A stretch of 64,000 bases of DNA from Rhizobium sp. (GTDB lineage: Bacteria > Pseudomonadota > Alphaproteobacteria > Rhizobiales > Rhizobiaceae): positions 245,001 through 309,000 of the forward strand of contig JAHHDR010000024.1 in the NCBI GenBank assembly GCA_019739215.1, read 5' to 3'. Under the pieces are notes generated by a model. The model did not search any database and had not been told where the DNA came from. It worked only from the letters and a program-made list of their open reading frames with translations. Below are positions 46,833-57,883 of the stretch, piece by piece (position 1 is the first letter of the stretch; every line of letters begins with the position of its first letter). Both the position numbers and the translations under genes were made by a program.

Positions 46833-49800
46833 ATGCGCAGGGGCAATGTCTTCACCATTCCGCCCGGCGCCGCATTTCTCCGGACGCTCGCGCAATCGCT
46901 CTGCGATGGCCGGTTGGTCGATGGCTTCCGTCACGACCCCGCCAATCCGCTGAGCCTCGCTGATGTCACCATCTACCTTCCCACCCGTCGCGCAGCCCGC
47001 GTGCTGCGATCGGAGTTCGTCGATCTCCTCGGCGGGCGTTCGGCGATCCTGCCGGTGATACGACCCCTGGGCGAGGTCGACGACGATGCCGGTTTCTTCG
47101 ACGAGCAGCCGGGTGGCGATCTCGACCTTCTGCCGCCGGTGGCCAGCCTGACGCGGCTGGTGGAACTGGCACGGCTGGTACTGGCCTGGCGCAACCAGTT
47201 GCCGCAGCACCTGCTGTCCTTGCATGACGATTCGCCACTTGTTGCCCCGGCCAGCCCCGCCGATGCCCTTTGGCTGGCGCGCAGCCTGATCGAGCTGATC
47301 GATGCCGTCGAGACCGAGGAGACCGGCTGGAAGGGCGTGGACAAGTTCCAGCAGGCCGACCGGGCGCTGTGGTGGGAACTCAGCGGCGCCTTCATCAAGG
47401 TCGCGAGCCAGTTCTGGCCGGAGCGCCTTGCCGAACTCAGGCGTTCTTCGCCGGCGCTGCATCGCAACCTCGCAATCCGCGCCGAAGCCACGCGGGTCGG
47501 GCGGGACGGCGCACGCGGACCTGTCATCGTTGCCGGCTCGACCGGCTCCATCCCCGCCAGCGCGGACCTGATCGCGGCCATTCACGACCTGAAGAACGGG
47601 GCTGTCGTCCTGCCGGGGCTCGACCTGGCGATGGATGACCCCGACTGGCAGCTTGCCGGGGCGATCCAGGCGGATTTCTCGCGCAATACGGACCCCGCCA
47701 GCCGGAGCCATCCGCAATACGGGCTCTTTCATCTGCTCGCCAAGCTGGGCGTGGGCCGCGTCGAGATTGCCGTGATCGGCGAAAGTGAGCCGGCTATCGA
47801 CACTCGTCTTGCCGCCGCGTCGACGGCGTTCCTGCCGTCCCAGTCCGATATTCATCACCATGATTATCGAGAACGGCATGGCGACCTTCTGCAGGATGCC
47901 TTCGCGGATGTCGCCCTGGTCGAAACGGCAAACGAACGGGAGGAGGCACTGGCGATCGCCATCGCCCTCAAGCTCGCATTGGACAGGAACGGACCGTCCT
48001 CGCAGGCGGCACTGATCACCACGGACCGCACGCTCGCACGGCGTGTCTCGTCCGAACTGCTGCGCTTCGGCATCGAGGCCGACGATTCGGCCGGTACGCC
48101 GCTGTCGTCGTCGCAACAGGGGACGCTGCTGACGCTGATGCTCGAATGCGTGCTGCGGCCGGGCGACCCCGTGGCGCTGGCAAGCCTCATCAAACACCCG
48201 CTGGTGCTCCTCGGCCGGCCGCGCGATACACTCGATCCGGCGACGCATGCGCTGGAACTGTTGGCGCTGCGCGGCGGCACCGCCCCGATCAACGTCGCGG
48301 CACTCTCGCCCGTCGTCGCCGAGGCGATCCGGGCACTGTCTGAGAAGGAGCGATTCCCCAAGCAATGGCAGGACCGGATCAGGACCGTCGACTGCCAGGC
48401 TGAGGTGCTCGAGCTGGCGCAGGTGCTTGAGCGCGCCGTCGAACCCCTGGCCCGGATGCTGCTGCGCGACACCGACACGGGGCTGCGCGCGGAATTTCCG
48501 CTGCGCGACTGGGCCGATGCGACAGGCCGCGTGCTCGAATCCCTCTGCGCCGACCCGCGCGGAAGTCTCGACCAGCTCTGGTCCGGCGATGCCGGCGACG
48601 CGCTTGCAAGCCTTCTCAAGGATCTGATCGAGGCGGAAGACACGCTGGCTGCAAGCGGCCCACAATGGGCGGACGTGGCCAAGGCCCTGCTGGCAGGAGT
48701 CGGCGTCAAGCCGCGATCGCTGGGGCATCCACGCGTCTTCATCTGGGGCACGCTGGAAGCACGACTGCAGCGGGTGGAAACGCTGGTGCTGGGCGGGCTG
48801 AACGAGGGGACCTGGCCGGGGGCGACGGCCAACAATCCCTTCCTGTCACGTGCCATGAAGACCGAAATCGGCCTCGAGCCGCCTGAACGCCGCATCGGGC
48901 AATCGGCGCATGACTTCATCATGGCGCTCGGGACCCGGCAACTGCTGCTGACGCGGGCGCTGCGGCAGGGCGGCGCGCCCTCCGTCGCATCACGCTTCCT
49001 GCAACGTCTGCTGGCGGTGACCGGCAAGGAGATTGCGGACGGCATGCGGGCGCGCGGCGCGTCCTATCTCGGCTATGCCGCAGCACTCGACCGGACGCCG
49101 GATGCCGCCCGGCAGGACTTCGCCGGCCGCCCGGCGCCGAAGCCCGACGCCGATCGCCAGCCCGGACGCTACTCGTTCAGCGAGGTCACGCGGCTGCGGC
49201 GCGATCCCTATGCCATCTATGCACGGCGCGTGCTGAAGCTCGACCCACTCGACGCCTTCAACGAGGATCCCGGCGTCATCGATCGCGGCAATATCTATCA
49301 CGCGATCGTCGAGCGCTTTGTGAGGTGCGGGATCGACCCTCGTGCGGATGGAGCTGAGGCCGCAATCATCGAGATCGTCCATCGGGTCTTCGAGGAATGG
49401 GCGCTGCCGGCCCATGTCGACGCAATCTGGCGGTCGCGGGCGATCGAGATGGCGCGGCGGTTCCTCGAATGGGACGGAGAACGCCAGCCGTTCATCGTGC
49501 GGAGCATGGTGGAGCAGTCGGCACGGCTGCAGGTCACCGACACGCTCGCGGTCACGGGTCGGGCCGACCGGATCGATATCCGCACCGACGGCCGCGCCGA
49601 CATCATCGACTACAAGACCGGAGCCTCGCCCTCGGCCAAGGTGGCGCGGACGCTGCTCGATCCGCAGCTTGCGCTGGAGGCCGCGGTGCTGAAGGGTGGT
49701 GGGTTCAGCGAGATCAAGCCGCGGGATACCCAGGACCTGCACTATGTACGCCTACGGCCCGGCAGCCGCTTTGCGGTCGATACCGTCAACAACGAAAACG

Positions 49801-50015
49801 GCAAAGGCGACAACAGGCGCTCGGCCATGGAACTCGCCGAGGAATCGATGAGCCAGCTTATCCGGCTCACGGATGCGCTGAGGAACAAGAAAGCCGGATT
49901 CAAGAGCCGGGTCGCACCCTTCAAGGACGGCGATCACGGTGGGGAATACGACCATCTCGCCCGCGTGGCCGAATGGTCCGTGGCCGATGCAGAGGGAGGC
50001 GAGAGCGATGAATGA
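46833..50015 (+). CDS. addB: Double-strand break repair protein AddB
   Basis: 1060 residues, alphaproteobacterial AddB. N-terminal helicase-like half with a degenerate nucleotide site (FTIPPGAAFLRTLAQSL), VTIYLPTRRAARVLRSEFVD, LVLGGLNEGTWPGATANNPF, and a C-terminal RecB-type nuclease domain with TGRADRIDIRTDGRADIIDY and the KTG core. The iron-sulfur cysteines of firmicute AddB are missing: the usual NxCPF position reads RRDPYAIYARR. Partner of AddA in end resection and recombination. Starts 10 bp after murU; overlaps addA by eight bases. Confidence 0.95.
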   Translation: MRRGNVFTIPPGAAFLRTLAQSLCDGRLVDGFRHDPANPLSLADVTIYLPTRRAARVLRSEFVDLLGGRSAILPVIRPLGEVDDDAGFFDEQPGGDLDLLPPVASLTRLVELARLVLAWRNQLPQHLLSLHDDSPLVAPASPADALWLARSLIELIDAVETEETGWKGVDKFQQADRALWWELSGAFIKVASQFWPERLAELRRSSPALHRNLAIRAEATRVGRDGARGPVIVAGSTGSIPASADLIAAIHDLKNGAVVLPGLDLAMDDPDWQLAGAIQADFSRNTDPASRSHPQYGLFHLLAKLGVGRVEIAVIGESEPAIDTRLAAASTAFLPSQSDIHHHDYRERHGDLLQDAFADVALVETANEREEALAIAIALKLALDRNGPSSQAALITTDRTLARRVSSELLRFGIEADDSAGTPLSSSQQGTLLTLMLECVLRPGDPVALASLIKHPLVLLGRPRDTLDPATHALELLALRGGTAPINVAALSPVVAEAIRALSEKERFPKQWQDRIRTVDCQAEVLELAQVLERAVEPLARMLLRDTDTGLRAEFPLRDWADATGRVLESLCADPRGSLDQLWSGDAGDALASLLKDLIEAEDTLAASGPQWADVAKALLAGVGVKPRSLGHPRVFIWGTLEARLQRVETLVLGGLNEGTWPGATANNPFLSRAMKTEIGLEPPERRIGQSAHDFIMALGTRQLLLTRALRQGGAPSVASRFLQRLLAVTGKEIADGMRARGASYLGYAAALDRTPDAARQDFAGRPAPKPDADRQPGRYSFSEVTRLRRDPYAIYARRVLKLDPLDAFNEDPGVIDRGNIYHAIVERFVRCGIDPRADGAEAAIIEIVHRVFEEWALPAHVDAIWRSRAIEMARRFLEWDGERQPFIVRSMVEQSARLQVTDTLAVTGRADRIDIRTDGRADIIDYKTGASPSAKVARTLLDPQLALEAAVLKGGGFSEIKPRDTQDLHYVRLRPGSRFAVDTVNNENGKGDNRRSAMELAEESMSQLIRLTDALRNKKAGFKSRVAPFKDGDHGGEYDHLARVAEWSVADAEGGESDE

Positions 50016-53000
50016 AGCACTGGCGCCTAACGATGCCATGGACGAGACCCGCCGGTTGCAGAACCTGGCCTCGGACCCTCGCCACTCCGCGTGGGTCTCG
50101 GCCAATGCCGGGTCCGGCAAGACGCATGTGCTGACCCAGCGGGTGATCCGGCTGATGCTGGCAGGCGCACGGCCTTCCTCGATCCTCTGCCTCACCTACA
50201 CCAAGGCCGCCGCCAGCGAGATGTCCAACCGCGTTTTCGACCGCCTGTCGCGCTGGACGGCAATGGACGATGCGGCGCTGTCGGCCGAAATCGAAGGCAT
50301 CGAAGGCGTTCCGCCGGACCGCATCACCCTGGCCAATGCGCGAAAACTCTTCGCGCGGGCGCTGGAGACGCCGGGCGGGCTCAAGATCCAGACCATCCAT
50401 GCCTTCTGCGAGGCACTGCTGCATCAGTTTCCGCTCGAGGCCAATGTCGCCGGGCATTTTTCCGTGCTGGACGACAAGGCCGCCGCGGCGCTGATCTCCG
50501 AAGCGCGGCGCAGCCTGCTGACCGCGACTCAGGCCGGCCGCGACGGCGAGCTTGCGGCGGCCTTCCACGACGTCCTCACCATCGCCGACGAAACCGGCCT
50601 CGACAGGCTGCTGTCGGACATCGTCTCGAACCGGTCGGCCCTGCAGCGATTCTTCGAGAGCGCGCGCCGCGAGGGAACAGACCTGGCACTCAAGCGCGGA
50701 CTCGGCATCGCGGTTTCCGCCGATGCGGCTTCGATCGCGGCACGGGCCTGGCCGCTGGCGGGCCTGGGCGAGGCGCGGATGCAGGACTATGTCGCGCTCG
50801 CCAACGGCAAGGGCGGCGCCAATGCGCAGGAACGCGCCTATGCACTGGGCCTGGCCCGCAGCGAGGCCGATCCGGTCCGACGGCTGGAACTGCTCAGGGC
50901 GGTGCTGCTGAAGAAGAGCGACGAGCAGCCTTATGCGGCCACGGGCTATTATACGAGCGCGATGAACAAGATCGATCCCGATCTTTGCGAGGCCATCGTC
51001 CGAGCTGCCACATACCTGTCCGACGTCTGGCAGGACTTCAAGGTCTACCGGATGTTCGAGGCGACGCGATCGGCGCTGGTGCTGGCGCGGCACTTCCTGG
51101 CAAGCTACGAGGCGCTGAAGAAGGAGCGCAGCTTCCTCGATTTCGAGGATTTCATCACCCGCACTGACGCACTGCTGCGCAAGAGCGATATCGGCCCCTG
51201 GGTGCACTACAAGCTCGACCAGGGCATCGACCATCTGCTGCTCGACGAGGCGCAGGATACCAGTCCGACGCAGTGGTCGATCATCATGTCGCTGACCGAA
51301 GAGTTCTTTTCCGGCGCGTCGGCACGGACGGTCAACCGGACGCTGTTCACCGTGGGAGATGAGAAGCAATCGATCTATTCGTTCCAGGGCGCGCGCCCGG
51401 AACGGTTTGCCAGCGAAAGACGGCGTGCCGAGGCGCGGGCGCTTGCCGGACGAAAGCACTTCGAGCCGCTGGAACTGCATCTGTCGTTCCGTTCGACCGA
51501 GGATGTGCTGTCGGCTGTCGACCAGGTTTTCGCGCGCGAGGACAACCGGCGCGGCCTCAGCGCTGAGGGCAGGGATGTCATACACCAGACCAATCGCATC
51601 GGCCAGGCCGGCGCCGTGGATCTCTGGGAGATCATCGCCGAGGAAGGTTCCGGCGAGGAAGACGAGGACTGGCTGGCGCCCTTTGACCGGCCAGCCGAGA
51701 AGTCCTCCGTCTTGCAGCTGGCGATCCGCATGGCGGCGGCCATCCGCGAGATGATCGGACGCGACGTGCTGGAGACCAAGGAAGGGCCGAGGCCGGTGGG
51801 ACCGGGCGACATCCTGGTGCTGGTGCGTAAGCGCGACGCCTTCGCGGGGGCGCTGGCGCGGGAACTGAAGCGGAACGGCGCTGTCCCGGTTGCCGGCACG
51901 GACCGGCTGGTGCTGGCGAGCCATATCGCCATCCAGGACATGATGGCGCTCGGCCGTTTCGCCCTGCTCAGCGAGGACGACCTGTCGCTCGCCGCACTGA
52001 TCAAGAGCCCGCTGTTCGACATGGCGGAAGAGGATGTCGATGCCCTCTGCGGTCATCGCGCGGAGGGGCAGCGGGTCTGGGAGCGGCTCCGGGAACTCGC
52101 CGGCCACGACCCGCGCTGGAAGGCGGTCGAGACCCGGCTGCTCCGCTGGGTGGAGATGGCCTGCGCGATGCGGGTGCATGACTTCTATGCCGCGCTGCTC
52201 GGCGCCGAGGGCGGGCGCAAGCTGTTCCTCTCGCGTTTCGGCCATGAGGTCAGCGACGTTCTCGACGAATTCCTCAATTTCGCGCTCGCCCACGAGGAGG
52301 CTGGCCTGCCGGGCCTGACCAGCTTCATCGCCACCCTGGAGAAGGACTCACCCGAGATCAAGCGCGAACAGGACAAGGGCCGCGACGAGGTGCGGATCAT
52401 GACCGTGCACGCCTCCAAGGGCCTCGAGGCACCGGTCGTCTTTCTCGTCGATGGCGGCTCGAAGCCGTTCGACAAGGGCCTGCTGCCAAAGCTCCGGCTG
52501 AAGCCCGGCAACGACGACCAGCCGGACATCCCATTCTGGGTCCCGGTGAAGGACGTGCAGAGCCGGATCTCCAGCGCCGATGACGACCGGCTGGGCCGCG
52601 CGGCGGAGGAGGAATACAGGCGGCTGCTCTATGTCGGGCTGACGCGCGCCTCCGACAGGCTGGTGATCTCAGGCTATCGCCGAAAGCGCGACGTGCCCGA
52701 CAGCTGGGCACAGCTCGCGCGGATGGCGCTGGTTGCCGACGAGACGCGCTGCGTGGCGGCGACATTCTCGGCCGGTGGCCAGAGCTGGGAGGGCTTGCGC
52801 TGGCGGCACCACCAGCGCGAGCCGGCGATCGCGGACGCCGGCGCGCTCCGGACGGACAAAGGCAAGCACATCGACTTGCCGGATTCCTTGCTCGAACCGC
52901 TGCCACCCATGCTGGCGCTGCCGCGACCGCTGGCACCCTCGGGCGTGACCGCCGTGATCGACGAGGCCGACGGCGACCTGATCGTGCCGTCTGCGCTTTT

Positions 53001-53544
53001 CGCCGACAGGCCCGGTGGCGGCGGCGCGCAGGTCCGGGGCAAGATCGTCCACCGGCTGCTGCAGGCCCTGCCGGAACTCGCCCCCGGCGAGCGGGCAGGT
53101 GCGGCGCAACGCTATCTTTCCCGCGCCGCGCCGCATTGGTCCGAGGCGGATCGCACGACGCTCGCGGACGGCGTGATCGGCATCGTCGGCGATAACAGGT
53201 TCGCGGCCTTGTTCGGCGAAGGCTCACGCGCCGAAGTGTCAGTGATGGGCACGGTCCGGGTGCGCGGCCGCGACTATGCGATTTCCGGACGGGTGGACCG
53301 GATGGGAGTCTCGGGTGACAGGGTTTTCGTCACCGACTACAAGACCAACCGCGTGCCACCGGCGACGCGCGAGGCGATCCCCTTTGCCCACCGTGCCCAG
53401 CTCGCGCTCTACAGGGAGGTTCTTTCTCCTCTTTTTCCCGGCAAAACCGTGGAATGCCTGCTGGTTTACACCGAAGGCCCGCATCTTTATTCCCTCAGTC
53501 CCGAGGAACTTGGAAAAGCCCTGCTTGATATTTCGGCGGGATGA
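50008..53544 (+). CDS. addA: Double-strand break repair helicase AddA
   Basis: 1178 residues from ATG 50008. UvrD/RecB-type helicase: Walker A SANAGSGKTHVLTQRVI, CLTYTKAAASEMSNRV, Walker B LLLDEAQDTSPTQW, GDEKQSIYSFQGARP, MTVHASKGLEAPVVFLVD, YVGLTRASDRLVI, and a C-terminal nuclease domain with SGRVDRMGVSGDRVFVTDYK. It unwinds and cuts broken DNA ends together with AddB, the functional counterpart of RecBCD in this class. Length is normal for the family. A 790-codon open frame on the other strand is a shadow. Confidence 0.96.
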   Translation: MNEALAPNDAMDETRRLQNLASDPRHSAWVSANAGSGKTHVLTQRVIRLMLAGARPSSILCLTYTKAAASEMSNRVFDRLSRWTAMDDAALSAEIEGIEGVPPDRITLANARKLFARALETPGGLKIQTIHAFCEALLHQFPLEANVAGHFSVLDDKAAAALISEARRSLLTATQAGRDGELAAAFHDVLTIADETGLDRLLSDIVSNRSALQRFFESARREGTDLALKRGLGIAVSADAASIAARAWPLAGLGEARMQDYVALANGKGGANAQERAYALGLARSEADPVRRLELLRAVLLKKSDEQPYAATGYYTSAMNKIDPDLCEAIVRAATYLSDVWQDFKVYRMFEATRSALVLARHFLASYEALKKERSFLDFEDFITRTDALLRKSDIGPWVHYKLDQGIDHLLLDEAQDTSPTQWSIIMSLTEEFFSGASARTVNRTLFTVGDEKQSIYSFQGARPERFASERRRAEARALAGRKHFEPLELHLSFRSTEDVLSAVDQVFAREDNRRGLSAEGRDVIHQTNRIGQAGAVDLWEIIAEEGSGEEDEDWLAPFDRPAEKSSVLQLAIRMAAAIREMIGRDVLETKEGPRPVGPGDILVLVRKRDAFAGALARELKRNGAVPVAGTDRLVLASHIAIQDMMALGRFALLSEDDLSLAALIKSPLFDMAEEDVDALCGHRAEGQRVWERLRELAGHDPRWKAVETRLLRWVEMACAMRVHDFYAALLGAEGGRKLFLSRFGHEVSDVLDEFLNFALAHEEAGLPGLTSFIATLEKDSPEIKREQDKGRDEVRIMTVHASKGLEAPVVFLVDGGSKPFDKGLLPKLRLKPGNDDQPDIPFWVPVKDVQSRISSADDDRLGRAAEEEYRRLLYVGLTRASDRLVISGYRRKRDVPDSWAQLARMALVADETRCVAATFSAGGQSWEGLRWRHHQREPAIADAGALRTDKGKHIDLPDSLLEPLPPMLALPRPLAPSGVTAVIDEADGDLIVPSALFADRPGGGGAQVRGKIVHRLLQALPELAPGERAGAAQRYLSRAAPHWSEADRTTLADGVIGIVGDNRFAALFGEGSRAEVSVMGTVRVRGRDYAISGRVDRMGVSGDRVFVTDYKTNRVPPATREAIPFAHRAQLALYREVLSPLFPGKTVECLLVYTEGPHLYSLSPEELGKALLDISAG

Positions 53545-53648
53545 TTTACCCCATTGAAACACGGCGCCCCGATGCTCACATAGACATCAAGCGTTGAAAG
53601 AGGCCCCCTGATTCGTGAAATGGGCGCCGTTGAGAAAGGAAGCATGCG

Positions 53649-53969
53649 ATGGCCACCGTGAAGGTCGACAACAACAACTTCGCTAGCGAAGTGCTGAATT
53701 CCGCAGAACCCGTGGTGGTGGATTTCTGGGCCGAGTGGTGCGGTCCGTGCAAGATGATCGCGCCTGCGCTGGAGGAAATCTCCGTCGAGCTTTCCGGCAA
53801 GGTGAAGGTTGCCAAGCTCAATATCGATGATAATCCCGAACTTGCGGCACAGTTTGGCGTGCGCTCGATCCCGACGCTTGCCATCTTCAAGGAAGGCAAG
53901 GTCGCCGACATCAAGGTGGGCGCTGCGCCGAAGACCGCGCTGTCGGCCTGGATTGCCGGGGCCGCGTGA
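53649..53969 (+). CDS. trxA: Thioredoxin
   Basis: 106 residues with the active site [15 protein letters not shown] (Cys31, Cys34), cis-Pro in RSIPTLAIF, and standard length. General disulfide reductase. Strong GGAAG ribosome-binding site. It ends in a GNRA-loop terminator and a parS-like palindrome overlaps its stop codon. Confidence 0.97.
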   Translation: MATVKVDNNNFASEVLNSAEPVVVDFWAEWCGPCKMIAPALEEISVELSGKVKVAKLNIDDNPELAAQFGVRSIPTLAIFKEGKVADIKVGAAPKTALSAWIAGAA

Positions 53970-53982
53970 TTCACGTGAAACC
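53967..53982. other. parS-like site 3
   Basis: TGATTCACGTGAAACC matches parS TGTTTCACGTGAAACA at 14 of 16 positions. It begins at the trxA stop codon, in mostly non-coding sequence. ParB binding is inferred. Confidence 0.5.
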
Positions 53983-54019
53983 ATGCGGTGACATGGTCAG
54001 CGCAGACAGGTACTAAAGA

Positions 54020-54048
54020 AAGCCGTGCATCGAAAGATGCGCGGCTTT
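54020..54048 (+). terminator. Rho-independent terminator of trxA
   Basis: 11-bp stem AGCCGTGCATC / GATGCGCGGCT with one G-U pair and a stable GAAA tetraloop, followed by TTT. Confidence 0.85.
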
Positions 54049-54068
54049 TCGCTTGTCAGGAGTCGGGA

Positions 54069-54563
54069 ATGGAGATCAGGGACGAGACAGCGGCCGACCA
54101 TATTGCCATCTGCGACATCACCAGAGCGGCCTTTGCCGACAAGCCCTATAGCGACCAGACGGAAGCCGAGGTCATCGAAGGGCTGAGGGCTGCCGACGCG
54201 ATCCGGCTATCGCTGGTGGCGGTGTCCGCTGACGAGGTTGTGGGCAATGTCGTATTCTCGGACGTGGCGATAGACGGTGTGGCGGGATGGGTCGGCCTCG
54301 GGCCGGTCTCGGTGAAGCCTGCGCTGCAGCGTGGCGGCATTGGCTCAGTCTTGATCAAGGCGGGACTCGATCGCATCCGTGCGACAGGGGCGGCCGGTTG
54401 CGTGCTGGTCGGTGATCCTGGTTACTATGGCCGTTTCGGATTCAAGACCGTGCCCGGTCTCGGCTATGGCGGCGTGCCGGACGACTATGTCATGGCCTTG
54501 GCCTTCGGCGGCGCGCTGCCCAGGGGAACGATCGTCTTCCATCCGGCCTTCGGCGCGGCATGA
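54069..54563 (+). CDS. GNAT family N-acetyltransferase (YhbS-like)
   Basis: 164 residues from ATG 54069. MEIRDETAADHIAICDITRAAF opening, GLGPVSVKPALQRGGIGSVL acetyl-CoA motif, and VLVGDPGYYGRFGF, a signature of the YhbS group. Substrate unknown. The frame extends upstream through the trxA terminator, which is unlikely to be translated. Weak ribosome-binding site (CAGGAG six bases before the ATG). Confidence 0.85.
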   Translation: MEIRDETAADHIAICDITRAAFADKPYSDQTEAEVIEGLRAADAIRLSLVAVSADEVVGNVVFSDVAIDGVAGWVGLGPVSVKPALQRGGIGSVLIKAGLDRIRATGAAGCVLVGDPGYYGRFGFKTVPGLGYGGVPDDYVMALAFGGALPRGTIVFHPAFGAA

Positions 54564-54566
54564 GAA

Positions 54567-54594
54567 AGCCCGCACCTCTTTCGAGGTGCGGGCT
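54567..54594 (-). terminator. Terminator of the DUF2852 gene (possibly bidirectional)
   Basis: Perfect 12-bp stem AGCCCGCACCTC / GAGGTGCGGGCT with a four-base loop. On the minus strand it is followed by TTTCTC; on the + strand the tail is not T-rich, so it mainly serves the minus-strand gene. Confidence 0.8.
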
Positions 54595-54619
54595 CCGAGT
54601 TCTCTTGCTGTTGGCGGGA

Positions 54620-55078
54620 TCAGCCTGAGAAGCCATTCTGGGGATCGGTGTTTGCCGGCGGGTGGTTGTTGCGATCGCGCATGAAGCGGTCAAACTCCTC
54701 CTGGTCCTTGGCGCGGCGCAATTCCCGGAGATAGCCGTCGAATTCCTCGCGCATGGCGTCGAGCTTGCGGCGCTCTTCCTCGATGCGTTCGAGTTCGGCC
54801 TTGCGCCAGTCGTCGAAGGCGACATTGCCGGTGTCACGGTGCCAGCCGCCATGGCGGTGGTCATTGCCGCGGCCATGCCAGCCGCCGCGGCGGCAGCTCT
54901 TGTAGAAGCCATCCATCTTTTCATTCGCCTCGCGTTTGAAGGCATGCAGCCGGTCACCGAAGAGGATATAGGCCAGCATGGCCAGGCCAAGCGGCCAGAA
55001 GACGATGAAGCCCAGCACCATCAGGGCGATGGTGGCCGGCGTCCAGTCGGGCCGTATGAGTGGTGCAGTGCGGTACAT
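54620..55078 (-). CDS. DUF2852 family small membrane protein
   Basis: 152 residues. One hydrophobic segment (TIALMVLGFIVFWPLGLAML, AYILFGD) near the N-terminus, then a His/Gly/Arg-rich stretch (GGWHGRGNDHRHGGWHRD) and an amphipathic, probably coiled-coil helix (FDDWRKAELERIEEERRKLD, EFDGYLRELRRAKDQEEFDR). Matches the alphaproteobacterial DUF2852 family, function unknown. Confidence 0.85.
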   Translation of the reverse strand: MYRTAPLIRPDWTPATIALMVLGFIVFWPLGLAMLAYILFGDRLHAFKREANEKMDGFYKSCRRGGWHGRGNDHRHGGWHRDTGNVAFDDWRKAELERIEEERRKLDAMREEFDGYLRELRRAKDQEEFDRFMRDRNNHPPANTDPQNGFSG

Positions 55079-55222
55079 CTTTCCAGTTCCTCGTCTATAT
55101 CCGGCTCACGGAAGCGTGAGCCATGACAACGATGTGGGAAGGATTCAAAGACCTTCAAGAACAGCCGGTTCCAAAATCGGACAGGTGCTTGATAAACAAG
55201 TGATATTTCATATGAAAAACGA

Positions 55223-55253
55223 GCGGCCCGGCGTGAAAACCACGCCGGGCCGC
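55223..55253 (-). terminator. Rho-independent terminator of the PHA depolymerase gene
   Basis: Perfect 13-bp stem GCGGCCCGGCGTG / CACGCCGGGCCGC with a five-base loop; on the minus strand followed by TCGTTTTTC. Confidence 0.88.
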
Positions 55254-55284
55254 TTTACAATACTTAACAATATCAGGGCGTTAC

Positions 55285-56589
<1,305 letters not shown>

Positions 56590-56764
56590 TGTTATGCCTT
56601 GTTTCTTTCAGGCACCGCGGATCCCGTCTCTCGTCTTGTGCCTTCACGCCCTGGAAACTAACAGGTTTCCCTTAATCGACAACAAACCCGATTGTTCCAA
56701 TCAGGATCAACCTATCAATTCGTATGACAATATAAAATAACCAGTCTGTCCTGTGCCAGCCTTG

Positions 56765-57781
56765 TCATGCGGCGACTGAAATCGTCGCCTTGATCAGGCC
56801 CTGCTTGGCATGGGCCCAGCGCGGAATGTCGTCGATGGCGCCTTCGAGGGTGGTGCCATGGGTGATCAGCCTGTTTGTGTCGATGGCACCGGAGGCGATC
56901 GCGGCAGCGACATGCATGAAGTCCTGCCGCAGGGCATTGCGGCTGCCGATGATCGACATTTCGCGCTTGTGAAATTCTGGATCCGCAAAGGCGATCTGGT
57001 CCTTGACGACGCTCACGAAGACGAGCGTGCCGCCATGGGCGACGAAGGGCAGGGCGGCATTCATGGAGATACTGTTGCCCGTCGCATCGAACACGGCGTC
57101 GAAGCCTTCATTGCCGGTCAGCGTCATTGCTTCCGGCAGGGTGGACTCGCCCGCCGGCAGCGACTGGTCGAACCCGAAGCGCTCGCGGGCGACCGCAAGC
57201 CGTTCGGTGCTGACATCCGACAGCGTGACATCGAAGCCTGCAAGGGCGGCGAAGAGCGCCGTGCCCAGGCCGATGGGTCCGGCGCCGATCACCAGCGCCC
57301 GCCCGTCGGCTGAGCCGGCGCGCCGCACCGCATGGGCACCGATGGCGAGAAATTCGACCGCCGCGGCCTGCTCCGGAGTGAGGCCATCTGCGGGATAGAC
57401 ATTGCCTTCCGGCACCACGATCTCGTCGCAGAAGGCGCCGTCGGTGTGAACGCCGAGAACCTCGATCGCCATGCAGCAGTTCGGCTTACCCTTCCGACAG
57501 GCGATGCAGCGGCCACAGGAGAGATAGGGGTTGACGATGACGAGGTCGCCAATCCGGAGCGCCGAGCCGGGCGCCGTCTCGGCAATGCGTGCAGAAATTT
57601 CGTGGCCCATCACCCTTGGATATTGCAGAAAAGGGTGCTTGCCCTCGAAGATGTGATAGTCGGTGCCGCAGATGCCGACATGGCTGACGGCGAGCCGGAC
57701 TTCCCCCGGCTTGAGCGCGCCCGGTGCCGGGCGGTCGATGAGGGCGAGCCGGCCGGGCTCGGTGCAGATCAGCGCGCGCAT
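56765..57781 (-). CDS. Zinc-binding sugar-acid dehydrogenase (RspB / L-gulonate or L-idonate 5-dehydrogenase-like)
   Basis: 338 residues. Medium-chain dehydrogenase: SHVGICGTDYHIFEGKHPF, MGHEISARI for the catalytic zinc, structural zinc cysteines CGRCIACRKGKPNCC, NAD site VIGAGPIGLGTALFAALAG. Resembles RspB and the L-gulonate/L-idonate 5-dehydrogenases, which produce D-fructuronate or 5-ketogluconate. It is divergent from a GntR regulator followed by a UxaB/UxuB-like reductase, which together suggests conversion of a hexonate through fructuronate to mannonate; the dehydratase for the next step is not in the window. Confidence 0.85.
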   Translation of the reverse strand: MRALICTEPGRLALIDRPAPGALKPGEVRLAVSHVGICGTDYHIFEGKHPFLQYPRVMGHEISARIAETAPGSALRIGDLVIVNPYLSCGRCIACRKGKPNCCMAIEVLGVHTDGAFCDEIVVPEGNVYPADGLTPEQAAAVEFLAIGAHAVRRAGSADGRALVIGAGPIGLGTALFAALAGFDVTLSDVSTERLAVARERFGFDQSLPAGESTLPEAMTLTGNEGFDAVFDATGNSISMNAALPFVAHGGTLVFVSVVKDQIAFADPEFHKREMSIIGSRNALRQDFMHVAAAIASGAIDTNRLITHGTTLEGAIDDIPRWAHAKQGLIKATISVAA

Positions 57782-57811
57782 GATGGTCCTGAAGGCTGTT
57801 GCGGTGGGTTT

Positions 57812-57833
57812 TGTCTTTTATCGACAATAGACA
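57812..57833. promoter_or_regulatory. Operator-like palindrome between the dehydrogenase and GntR genes
   Basis: A 22-bp imperfect palindrome with ends TGTCT / AGACA and central TCGA; 18 of 22 positions agree with the reverse complement. It lies in the 102-bp divergent intergenic region, a likely site for the GntR regulator. Confidence 0.55.
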
Positions 57834-57883
57834 GATTGCCGTCAATCGGTATTATGCCCCCTGGACAATGTCGGATCGGATCG

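Noticed and set aside
49921..52293. 790-codon open frame on the minus strand
   Set aside because: Antisense shadow of addA.
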